Assembly (NCBI RefSeq): GCF_005217525.1
Contig: NZ_PNXQ01000014.1
Location: 51,486-115,485 of the forward strand
Length of the DNA: 64,000 nt
Source: Paenibacillus terrae
GTDB taxonomy: Bacteria > Bacillota > Bacilli > Paenibacillales > Paenibacillaceae
Direction of reading: 5' to 3'
Of this stretch, positions 24,937-35,983 are shown piece by piece. A program made the position numbers and the translations under genes. The notes beneath the pieces are model-generated. The model searched no databases and was not told the origin of the DNA. It saw only the letters and a list, made by a program, of their open reading frames with translations. Numbering within the stretch: the stretch's first letter is position 1; each line of letters starts with the position of its first letter.

Positions 24937-25830
24937 ATGGCAAAGAAAATTGGATTTATTGGATTAGGTATTATGGGTCGTCCGATGTCGTTGAATCTTT
25001 TGAAAGCAGATTACGAGCTAACCGTATTTGATATTAATCAGGAGGCAGTCGCTGCTTTGGTGGCATCAGGGGCGCATCCAGCCGCATCTCCCAAGGAAGT
25101 TGCCGAGCGCAGTGAGATTATTTTCACGATGCTGCCGAATTCCAACCATGTGAAGGAAGTGGTTTTGGGCGAGAACGGGATTTTAAAAGGGGCTAGTGTT
25201 GGAAGCGTTATCGTGGATATGAGTTCCATTTCCCCCGTTGTCTCCAAAGAGCTGTCGGTGAAAGCTGCTGACGCTGGTCTGCATATGCTGGATGCACCTG
25301 TCAGCGGTGGCGAACCGAAAGCAATTGATGGGACATTGGCGATTATGGTTGGTGGAAAAGAGTCCGTGTTTGAACATATCTTGGATGTTCTGCATGTGTT
25401 GGGTCAGGATGTCACCCTGGTTGGTGATAACGGCTGCGGTGCAACGGCAAAGCTTGCTAATCAGATTATGGTTAATCTGAACATCGCAGCCATGTCCGAA
25501 GCGCTCGTATTTGCAGCCAAGGCGGGTATTAATATCGAAAAAATGTACCAGGCTATCCGTGGTGGATTAGCAGGCAGTGCGGTACTGGACGCCAAAGTTC
25601 CTCTGATTTTGGAACGTAATTTTGTAGCTGGCGGACGGATAGATATTAATCTCAAGGACATCACGAATGTTATGGAAACGGCTCATGATATCGGGGCACC
25701 TTTGCCACTTAGCAGCCAACTGCTGGAGATATTTCACGCACTGAAAGTGGACGGAAAAGCGGCAGACGATCATGGCGGAATCGTGCAGTATTTTGAAAAG
25801 CTTGCGGGTGTACAGGTAAAAGCAGAGTAG
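24937..25830 (+). CDS. beta-hydroxyacid dehydrogenase (GarR/LtnD-type)
   Basis: 297-aa NAD(P)-dependent 3-hydroxyacid dehydrogenase. The Rossmann motif IGFIGLGIMGRPMSLNLLKA is at 5-24, the substrate loop DAPVSGGEPKAIDGTLAIMVGG near 118-139, and the catalytic Lys in GCGATAKLANQIMVN near 171. The family includes tartronate semialdehyde reductase (GarR/GlxR) and L-threonate dehydrogenase (LtnD). Since the next gene encodes a DUF1537 kinase of the OtnK group, an acid-sugar dehydrogenase such as LtnD is as likely as GarR; sequence alone does not separate them here. GGAGGGAC precedes ATG 24937. Confidence 0.88.
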   Translation: MAKKIGFIGLGIMGRPMSLNLLKADYELTVFDINQEAVAALVASGAHPAASPKEVAERSEIIFTMLPNSNHVKEVVLGENGILKGASVGSVIVDMSSISPVVSKELSVKAADAGLHMLDAPVSGGEPKAIDGTLAIMVGGKESVFEHILDVLHVLGQDVTLVGDNGCGATAKLANQIMVNLNIAAMSEALVFAAKAGINIEKMYQAIRGGLAGSAVLDAKVPLILERNFVAGGRIDINLKDITNVMETAHDIGAPLPLSSQLLEIFHALKVDGKAADDHGGIVQYFEKLAGVQVKAE

Positions 25831-25872
25831 GTAGAGCATGCTAATCCAGAATTTGAATAAGGTGGAGATTAC

Positions 25873-27309
25873 ATGAATGTAAAAGCAGGATATACTTCGT
25901 TGTCAGCCCTTCAGGCAGAACTACCTTCCGAATGGGAAAACAAAGGGATGCGTCAGGAGATTCAACGGATAAATGACTCCAGAGGCCGGAAAATTATCGT
26001 TTTGGACGATGACCCAACAGGTGTACAAACAGTTCATGATATCGACGTTTTGACGCAGTGGGATGAAGAATTGCTTCGTGAAGCATTTGATTCCCCGGAA
26101 ACACTCTTTTATATCCTGACCAATACTCGCGGGCTTGATGCGGAGACCGCAGAACGGATTAACCGCGAGATTGCTTGCAATGTACAGGCTGTTGCATCTG
26201 AAAAGGGAAAATCATTTACCTTTGTGAGCCGTAGTGATTCCATGCTGCGTGGATATTACCCGCTGGAAACGGATGTACTGGCAGAAGAAGTTTCACGTCA
26301 GAGCGGACGGAGCTACGATGGTCATCTGATCATTCCAGCCTTTTTCGAAGCTGGGCGCGTGACCGGAGGCAACACCCATTATATGGTGGAGAACGACACG
26401 CTGATTCCCGTACATGAGTCGGAGTTTGCCAAGGATAAAGTATTCGGCTATGAAAACGGCGATTTAACAGCATGGGTGGAAGAGAAGACAGAAGGCCGTA
26501 TTCACGCCTCGGAATGTCTCGTCATTTCACTGGAACAGATTCGCAAGGGACCGGACGCTGTTCAAGAGATATTGCTGCAAGCCAAAGATAATGTGCCGAT
26601 CATCGTTAACGTGCTTTCATATGCAGATATGGATGTGTTGTCACTGGGACTGCTGAAAGCAGAGGAGCAGGGGAAATCGTTCATTTTCCGTACAGCCGCT
26701 TCCTTTGTCAAATCATATGCCGGGATATCAGACCGGGATTACTTGCCTAAAGAACGTCTGATTGCAAGTGGACAGGAAGGCCATGGCGGTATTGTCGTCG
26801 TTGGTTCCTATGTTCAAAAAACAACACGCCAACTGGAGCAGCTACTGACGTATCCGGGTATTGTGGGTCTGGAAATTGATGTAGAGCGGGTGCTTGAGCC
26901 TGCGGGCTACAAACAGGAATTAAGCCGCGTCATAGAAGAAGCCAACAAACAATTGGCTGCGGGCAGTAATGTGGTTGTATACAGTAGCCGCAAGCTGATC
27001 GCAGTGAATAACAAAGCCGACAATTTCAAGATTAGCCAAACGGTATCCGGCGCATTGGTCGAGATCGTACAGTCGCTTGACATTGTGCCCAAGTTTATCA
27101 TTGCCAAGGGCGGCATCACTTCCAGTGATGTAGCGACCAAGGGCCTTGCCATCCGCAAAGCGCGTGTACTTGGTCAGGTAACGGCAGGTATCCCGGTGTG
27201 GTTGACCGGAGACGAAGCCAAATTCAGCGGTATTCCGTATATCGTGTTCCCCGGGAATGTGGGCGGAGAACGGACATTGCTGGAAACCGTAGAGAAAATC
27301 GAAAACTAG
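25873..27309 (+). CDS. four-carbon acid sugar kinase (DUF1537/OtnK family)
   Basis: 478-aa ATP-dependent kinase of the DUF1537 family, which phosphorylates 3-oxo-tetronate, D-threonate or D-erythronate in known pathways. The N-terminal sugar-binding half shows the signature IIVLDDDPTGVQTVHDIDVLT near 40, TNTRGL and VSRSDSMLRGYYPLETDVL. The C-terminal half carries the nucleotide-binding part (KFIIAKGGITSSDVATKGLAI, VFPGNVGG). A ribosome site AAGGTGGAG precedes ATG 25873. It sits between the dehydrogenase and permease genes of one operon. The true acid sugar is unknown. Confidence 0.9.
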   Translation: MNVKAGYTSLSALQAELPSEWENKGMRQEIQRINDSRGRKIIVLDDDPTGVQTVHDIDVLTQWDEELLREAFDSPETLFYILTNTRGLDAETAERINREIACNVQAVASEKGKSFTFVSRSDSMLRGYYPLETDVLAEEVSRQSGRSYDGHLIIPAFFEAGRVTGGNTHYMVENDTLIPVHESEFAKDKVFGYENGDLTAWVEEKTEGRIHASECLVISLEQIRKGPDAVQEILLQAKDNVPIIVNVLSYADMDVLSLGLLKAEEQGKSFIFRTAASFVKSYAGISDRDYLPKERLIASGQEGHGGIVVVGSYVQKTTRQLEQLLTYPGIVGLEIDVERVLEPAGYKQELSRVIEEANKQLAAGSNVVVYSSRKLIAVNNKADNFKISQTVSGALVEIVQSLDIVPKFIIAKGGITSSDVATKGLAIRKARVLGQVTAGIPVWLTGDEAKFSGIPYIVFPGNVGGERTLLETVEKIEN

Positions 27310-27371
27310 CAGGGGGAACCCCTGTATTTTAACAACATAGAGAGCGCTTACTTAACTAAGGGGGTTATGTG

Positions 27372-28730
27372 ATGTATTCCGTATTTGGACTCAGTCATGA
27401 CGCAAGTTTGTTGTTGTATGCACTTATTTCTATTATCGGATTGATTGTACTGATTGCTAAAGTCAAAATGAACCCTTTTGTCGCGCTCATTGTCGGCGCT
27501 GTATTTATGGGTCTTATCGCAGGCATGCCGCTGAAAAGCATCGTAACGGCCTTTCAGGAGGGCGTAGCCAGTGTCCTAGGTTTTATTGCGATTGTGCTCG
27601 GTCTGGGTACGATGCTCGGTAAGCTGATGGCTGAGTCTGGTGGCGCGGAGCAGATTGCCAAAACGATGGTTCGGGTGTTCGGTGAGAAAAACGTCCATTG
27701 GGCCATGATGGTTGTCGCTGTTATCTGCGGTATCCCTGTGTTCATTCAGGTGGGTATCGTGCTGTTGTTCCCGCTTGTATTCGTGATTGCCAAGCATACG
27801 GGAACGTCGCTGATCAAAATCGGGATTTCCCTTGTAGCTGGATTGGCAGTCGTGCATAGTCTGATTCCGCCACATCCGGCGGCGATGCTGGCTGTAGGTA
27901 TTTTTAACGCCAACATCGGTAAAACGATCTTCCTTGCGCTCATCGTAGCGCTTCCTTCCGCAGCCATTGCGGGTCCGATCTACGGAAGCTGGATTTCCAA
28001 ACGTATCAAGGTGGAAACCTCCAGTGAATTGATGGAGCAATTTACAGAAACGAGAGAAAGAGAGCTGCCAGGCTTCGGTATTACACTTTTCACCATTATG
28101 CTGCCTGTTATTCTGATGCTCATGGCGACGATTGTTGATCTGATTTTGCCAGAAGCCAACGGCTTTAGACAGGTCATTGATTTTATCGGCAGTCCGATCA
28201 TTGCGTTGCTGCTTGCCTTGTTGTTCTCGCTCTACTCTTTTGGTTATGCACGTAATTTCGACAGCAAACAGCTATTGAAATTTACGAACGATTGTCTCGG
28301 TCCGGTTGCTTCCATTATCTTGCTGATCGGCGCGGGCGGCGGTTTCAACAAGATTTTGACCGCCAGTGGCGTGGGTGACGCGATTGCAGGTTTTGCCCAG
28401 CATGCACATTTATCACCGCTTGTGCTTGCCTTCGTCATTGCGGGTCTGATCCGTGCAGCCGTCGGTTCTGCCACGGTAGCCATGACGACTGCGGCGGGTA
28501 TTGTTGCCCCGATTGCGGTCACCATGCCGGGGGTAAGCCCGGAACTGCTGGTACTGGCTACAGGGGCAGGCTCGATCATTTTGTCCCATGTCAATGACTC
28601 CGGCTTCTGGATTGTTAAAGAATACATGAACCTGTCCGTACCGCAAACCCTGAAAACGTGGACGGTCATGGAAACCATTCTCGGGTTCAGTGCTTTCGGT
28701 ATCGTGATGGTACTGAGTATCTTTATCTGA
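27372..28730 (+). CDS. GntP-family acid-sugar/gluconate permease
   Basis: 452-aa integral membrane symporter of the GntP family with about 12-14 hydrophobic segments. Visible family features are VLGFIAIVLGLGTMLGKLMAESGGAEQIAKTMV, the conserved HSLIPPHPAAMLAV block and LATGAGSIILSHVNDSGFWIVKEYM, all read in pieces. It probably imports the substrate of the dehydrogenase/kinase pair with protons. ATG 27372 lies 7 nt after GGGGG. AGAGCGCTTACTTA at about 27341 resembles a half cre site. No aldolase gene follows. Confidence 0.9.
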   Translation: MYSVFGLSHDASLLLYALISIIGLIVLIAKVKMNPFVALIVGAVFMGLIAGMPLKSIVTAFQEGVASVLGFIAIVLGLGTMLGKLMAESGGAEQIAKTMVRVFGEKNVHWAMMVVAVICGIPVFIQVGIVLLFPLVFVIAKHTGTSLIKIGISLVAGLAVVHSLIPPHPAAMLAVGIFNANIGKTIFLALIVALPSAAIAGPIYGSWISKRIKVETSSELMEQFTETRERELPGFGITLFTIMLPVILMLMATIVDLILPEANGFRQVIDFIGSPIIALLLALLFSLYSFGYARNFDSKQLLKFTNDCLGPVASIILLIGAGGGFNKILTASGVGDAIAGFAQHAHLSPLVLAFVIAGLIRAAVGSATVAMTTAAGIVAPIAVTMPGVSPELLVLATGAGSIILSHVNDSGFWIVKEYMNLSVPQTLKTWTVMETILGFSAFGIVMVLSIFI

Positions 28731-28841
28731 CTTATATCATAATCTATATTTACCAAACGACTTTTAATCACGATTGTATTGTTATTCTGGTTTGAAAGCG
28801 TTATAGTAAAAGTAATTGAATGAAGGGGCAAATAACCTTCG

Positions 28842-28870
28842 GGATTGTTACTGGTTAGCAGGCGATACCC
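28842..28870 (+). promoter_or_regulatory. RAT antiterminator site 1 (licT leader)
   Basis: The stretch starts GGATTGTTACTG and continues GCAGGCGATACC, matching the ribonucleic antiterminator bound by LicT/BglG proteins. Its 3' end overlaps the 5' arm of the terminator at 28869-28911, so protein binding and termination are mutually exclusive. TTTGAAAGCG upstream (28791-28800) is part of a degenerate cre. Confidence 0.92.
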
Positions 28871-28911
28871 AAATAATGACTAATTATTTAGTCGTTATTT
28901 GGTTTTTTTTT
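28869..28911 (+). terminator. LicT-controlled terminator 1
   Basis: CCAAATAATGAC pairs with GTCGTTATTTGG and is followed by nine T. It lies between RAT 1 and licT. Confidence 0.92.
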
Positions 28912-28955
28912 GTTATTACAAACTTTGTCATTACATCAATGAGGTGAGTAGATAT

Positions 28956-29813
28956 ATGATCATCCGGCAAATATTTAACAACAATGTTATTCGGGCCGAA
29001 AATCAGGTTGGTCATGAATTTGTTGTCATAGGGAATGGTCTGGGCTTTAAAAAGAAAAATGGTCAGAGGGTCGATGAGGAAAAAATAGAAAAAACTTTTG
29101 TATTAAAGTCCGATAAAATTCCGCAAAAATTAATTGATCTCATTGGAGAAACATCTGTAGAGTATTTAAAGGTGGCGGATGAAATTGTAGGGAACGCGAA
29201 AAAGGAAATGGGAGATATTTTTAGTGATAACATTTATATCTCTTTGATTGATCATATTCAATTTGCTATCTCTCGGTACAGGAAATCCGTGGGACTAAAA
29301 AATTCACTTTTGTGGCAAATTAAAAAATTTTACAAAAAAGAATTTATGATTGGTATGAATGCACTGGATATGATCCACGCTCAATTTGGTATTCACATGG
29401 ACGAGCATGAAGCAAGCTTTATTGCCATGCATTTTGTCAATGCAAGGCAAGACGGTCAGGGAATGAAGCAAACGGTTGAGATTACGGAGGTCATTGATGA
29501 CATTTTCAACATTGTAACCGATTACTATCAGCTGGCATTGGATGAAACTTCATTCAACTATTCCCGGTTTATTACTCATTTACAATACTTTGCTCAAAGA
29601 ATGCTGAGTAACGAACAAGAGCAACGAGCTTCAGGCGACAACTTCTTGTATGAGCAGGTCAAAGATAAATACACGAAGGCTTTTCAATGTACCCATTTGA
29701 TTAATCAATACCTGGAAAGCAAGCATGAAAGCGCTATGTCGATTGATGAAAAGGTGTACTTGACGATTCATATACAGCGTGTGACTTCCAGAACCGATAT
29801 GGCTGGTTCCTAG
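28956..29813 (+). CDS. licT: BglG/LicT-family transcription antiterminator
   Basis: 285-aa RNA-binding antiterminator. The CAT RNA-binding domain (1-55) is MIIRQIFNNNVIRAENQ, GNGLGFKKKNGQRVD and EKTFVL. Two PTS regulation domains follow: PRD1 (about 65-170) with His in SLIDHIQFAISRY and a second His in GIHMDEHEASFIAMHFVN, and PRD2 (about 175-280) with YLTIHIQRVTSR. Phosphorylation by BglP and HPr sets its activity. ATG 28956 follows GAGGTGA. It opens its own leader terminator and the one before bglP, so the operon is autoinduced by beta-glucosides. Confidence 0.94.
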   Translation: MIIRQIFNNNVIRAENQVGHEFVVIGNGLGFKKKNGQRVDEEKIEKTFVLKSDKIPQKLIDLIGETSVEYLKVADEIVGNAKKEMGDIFSDNIYISLIDHIQFAISRYRKSVGLKNSLLWQIKKFYKKEFMIGMNALDMIHAQFGIHMDEHEASFIAMHFVNARQDGQGMKQTVEITEVIDDIFNIVTDYYQLALDETSFNYSRFITHLQYFAQRMLSNEQEQRASGDNFLYEQVKDKYTKAFQCTHLINQYLESKHESAMSIDEKVYLTIHIQRVTSRTDMAGS

Positions 29814-29873
29814 AAAAAAAAGCTTGCAAACGATTTCTAAGTGATTTATAGTAGGCTCACAACTTAAATATAA

Positions 29874-29897
29874 GGATTGTTACTGGTTAAGCAGGCG

Positions 29898-29903
<6 letters not shown>
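29874..29903 (+). promoter_or_regulatory. RAT antiterminator site 2 (bglP leader)
   Basis: Almost identical to RAT 1: GGATTGTTACTGGTTAAGC then AGGCGATACC. It overlaps the 5' arm of terminator 2. It allows separate induction control of bglP and the glucosidase gene. Confidence 0.92.
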
Positions 29904-33343
<3,440 letters not shown>

Positions 33344-33360
33344 TTAAAGCAGCAGTACAA

Positions 33361-33407
33361 GCACCTCCCTGAAATGGATGTTACCATTTTGAGGAGGTGT
33401 TATTTTG
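33361..33407 (+). terminator. terminator of the bgl operon
   Basis: CACCTC...GAAATGG pairs with CCATTTTGAGGAGGTG, followed by TTATTTTG. Confidence 0.8.
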
Positions 33408-33485
33408 GGTCTAGGGGTTTCTTAAACAGCAGTGTTATCATATGTTATATAATAGAAGAAACACAAACGGAAAGGACACCATGCA

Positions 33486-34388
33486 TTGACCTTACAACAA
33501 TTAAAATATGTCATCGAGGTTGCCAATCGTGGCTCCATGAATGAGGCGGCAAAGCGGTTGTTTATTTCCCAGCCCAGTCTGTCGAACGCGATTCGGGATC
33601 TGGAGGAAGAAATTCATATCACGATTTTTGATCGTACCAATAAGGGTATTTCTTTGTCCAAGGAGGGTGTGGAGTTTCTCGGTTATGCGCGTCAGGTCGT
33701 CGAACAGGCGGAGCTGCTGGAAAGTCGCTATCTGGATGCCAAGCCTTCACCGCAGCATTTTTCCGTATCCACGCAGCATTATGCTTTTGCTGTAAATGCA
33801 TTTGTGAATCTGGTGAATCAATATGGACAGGATGAGTATGAGCTGGCTTTGCGGGAGACGAAAACCCATGAAATCATACAGGATGTCAAAAGCTTGCGCA
33901 GCGAAATCGGAATCTTGTATTTGAACGAATTTAACGCCAAGGTCATTAATAAGCTGCTAAAGGATGCAAACCTGCAATTTAACAGCCTGTTTACCGCCAA
34001 GCCGCATATTTTTATCAGCACGAATAATCCGTTATCCCGGCAGTCCAGCGTGACCATCGACCAGCTTCATCCCTATCCGTATCTGTCCTTTGAGCAAGGG
34101 GAGTACAATTCCTTTCACTTCTCCGAGGAAATTCTCAGTACGTTGTCGCATCCGAAAAGCATTCGTGTCAATGACCGGGCAACTCTTTTCAATCTGCTGA
34201 TTGGCCTGAATGGGTATACCATTTCTACCGGGGTGATCAGCGCGGACTTGAATGGTAATGAGATTATTTCTGTGCCTTTGGAATGTGAGGAATCTATTAA
34301 TGTGGGGTGGATTTGTCATAAAAATGCTTCGCTCTCCAAGCTGGCTTCCGTCTATGTAGAAGCGCTGCATGAGGCGATAGGCGAGTAA
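33486..34388 (+). CDS. LysR-family regulator next to the MetE-like gene
   Basis: 300-aa LysR protein. Helix-turn-helix LQQLKYVIEVANRGSMNEAAKRLFISQPSLSNAIRDLEEEI (read in blocks), then a CysB-like effector domain. The start is TTG 33486, with AAAGGA 9 nt upstream; ATG 33481 is followed by a stop in two codons. It is co-directional with the downstream methyltransferase gene, whose promoter region carries TATAGC and GCTATA half sites typical for LysR proteins. A sulfur/methionine role is inferred from this neighbour only. Confidence 0.88.
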   Translation: MTLQQLKYVIEVANRGSMNEAAKRLFISQPSLSNAIRDLEEEIHITIFDRTNKGISLSKEGVEFLGYARQVVEQAELLESRYLDAKPSPQHFSVSTQHYAFAVNAFVNLVNQYGQDEYELALRETKTHEIIQDVKSLRSEIGILYLNEFNAKVINKLLKDANLQFNSLFTAKPHIFISTNNPLSRQSSVTIDQLHPYPYLSFEQGEYNSFHFSEEILSTLSHPKSIRVNDRATLFNLLIGLNGYTISTGVISADLNGNEIISVPLECEESINVGWICHKNASLSKLASVYVEALHEAIGE

Positions 34389-34397
34389 AAAGTTTGG

Positions 34398-34427
34398 TAT
34401 AGCTTTAGGCTATAACTAGCTATAGTT
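34398..34427 (+). promoter_or_regulatory. candidate LysR box upstream of the MetE-like gene
   Basis: TATAGC, 5 bp, GCTATA (34398-34414) fits the LysR T-N11-A dyad pattern, and CTATAACTAGCTATAG partly repeats it downstream. No S-box or T-box elements were recognised in this 123-nt leader. Confidence 0.5.
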
Positions 34428-34511
34428 TATTGGAGTTACATTATAACTGAAAATGTGTGTTATCTTTCTTACAAGAACTTCACTACAGAAGCGAAAAAGG
34501 AGATAACCCTA

Positions 34512-35651
34512 ATGAGCAGCATCCTTGACAATGCATCCCAACGAAAAGTGACCCCTTTCAGACATGATATGGTCGGCAGCTTTCTGCGTCCACAAGCGAT
34601 CAAAGACGCCAGAATCAAATTTCAAAACAACGAAATCTCTGCGGATGAACTAAGAAAGATTGAAGACAACGAAATTACAAAGCTGGTAGAAAAGCAAAAA
34701 TCCGTAGGACTTAAAGCTGTGACAGACGGCGAATTCAGACGCTCTTGGTGGCATCTTGATTTTATGTGGGGCCTGGATGGCGTGGAAAAGGTAGAGCTTT
34801 CGAACGGTTACCAATTCCAAGGCGTGGAAACAAGAGCGGAAACTGCACGCCTGACTGGTAAAATCGGTCACTCCCTTCACCCTTTCATTGAAGACTTCAA
34901 ATTCTTGAAGCAAGTAGCAGGTGAGGATGCGATTGCACGTCAAACCATTCCGGCACCAGCACAGTTCCTGGCCGAGCTGTTGCGTGGAGAAAATAAAGAA
35001 ACAACCGATACCTATTACAGCAATCTGGATGAGCTGGTGACGGATATCGCCAAAGCTTACAAATCCGTGATTCAAGCATTCTATAATGAGGGCTGCCGCA
35101 GCTTGCAGCTGGATGATTGCACATGGGGCATGCTCTGCGATAAAAACTATTGGGAAGCCAGACAGCATGCGGGTGAGAATGTGGAAGATACCAAAAAGCT
35201 GTTCGCCCGAGTGAATCAGGAAACCGTGAAGGATCTTCCAGCCGATCTGGTGGTTACGACCCACGTATGCCGTGGAAACTACCACTCCACCTGGGCATCC
35301 TCGGGTGGCTATGAGCCAGTTGCCGAAACTCTGTTCGGCATTGACAACATCGACGGCTACTACCTCGAATTCGATACCGACCGTGCAGGCGATTTCACAC
35401 CGCTGAAGCATCTGAAAGGCCAGCAGCAGATCGTCCTGGGCCTCGTTTCCTCGAAAATAGGTGAATTGGAAGACAAGCAGACGGTCATTAACCGCATCAG
35501 GGAGGCCACTCAATTCGTGGACATCAACCACATCTGCCTCAGCCCACAATGCGGCTTCGCTTCGACAGAAGAGGGCAATATTTTGACAGAAGAGCAGCAG
35601 TGGAAAAAGCTTGCCTTCATTAAAGAGATTGCGGACGAGATTTGGAAGTAA
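34512..35651 (+). CDS. cobalamin-independent methionine synthase-like protein (YxjG/YxjH type)
   Basis: 379-aa protein corresponding to the C-terminal catalytic domain of MetE (vitamin-B12-independent homocysteine methyltransferase) and the length of Bacillus YxjG/YxjH. Features: FRHDMVGSFLRPQAIKDAR, VTDGEFRRSWWHLDFMWGL, CRSLQLDDCTWGML, TTHVCRGNYHSTWASSGGYEP with zinc-ligand His/Cys, and INHICLSPQCGFAS with the late Cys ligand. It lacks the N-terminal folate-binding half of MetE, so the methyl donor may be something other than methyltetrahydrofolate. ATG 34512 follows AAAGGAG by 9-10 nt; the frame upstream to 34455 lies in the leader. Confidence 0.88.
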   Translation: MSSILDNASQRKVTPFRHDMVGSFLRPQAIKDARIKFQNNEISADELRKIEDNEITKLVEKQKSVGLKAVTDGEFRRSWWHLDFMWGLDGVEKVELSNGYQFQGVETRAETARLTGKIGHSLHPFIEDFKFLKQVAGEDAIARQTIPAPAQFLAELLRGENKETTDTYYSNLDELVTDIAKAYKSVIQAFYNEGCRSLQLDDCTWGMLCDKNYWEARQHAGENVEDTKKLFARVNQETVKDLPADLVVTTHVCRGNYHSTWASSGGYEPVAETLFGIDNIDGYYLEFDTDRAGDFTPLKHLKGQQQIVLGLVSSKIGELEDKQTVINRIREATQFVDINHICLSPQCGFASTEEGNILTEEQQWKKLAFIKEIADEIWK

Positions 35652-35983
35652 GGGTTTAGGGGAATTGATTGGGTAGGTTCTTTAAACTAAAGATCCCGTT
35701 ATCATAAAAAACACGCCACATGGGGCGTGTTTTTTTATTTTGGCGTGTGACTTAGCTTGCGTTTGAGCGCACCCTGTAGAGGGCATACCTGTTTTGTAGA
35801 ATTATTGCCTTCCCCTCTACAAGTCACACTATTGATTTTACAGGAGCCTCTTGCCTTTCGCATGTAAGTAAAGGATGACATTTCAGTCCAATACACCTGC
35901 CAACATCACAACAAAGATTGGATTCAACAGCTATGATATGGCTCATAATTTTCATTTATAATAAGCACAAGGAGGCTCATAAG
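35652..35983 (+). other. 332-bp gene-free stretch with a strongly structured element
   Basis: After the terminator at 35706-35737, exact inverted repeats GTGTGACT (35745-35752)/AGTCACAC (35822-35829) and TGTAGAGGG (35775-35783)/CCCTCTACA (35813-35821) enclose a small hairpin TGCG/CGCA (35758-35771), giving a three-way-junction fold. TATAAT at 35957-35962 may be the -10 of the next operon; AAGGAGG precedes its ATG. I did not recognise a named riboswitch class. Confidence 0.6.
35706..35737 (+). terminator. terminator of the MetE-like gene
   Basis: AAAAAACACGCC pairs with GGGCGTGTTTTTT, followed by TATTTT. Confidence 0.92.

Noticed and set aside
34389..34511. S-box or T-box riboswitch before the MetE-like gene
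   Set aside because: Expected by analogy to sulfur genes, but no conserved S-box core, T-box sequence or leader terminator was found; LysR-type half sites fit better.
34650..35549. 299-codon minus-strand frame opposite the MetE-like gene
   Set aside because: Shadow of a conserved coding region; no start signal or recognisable domain.
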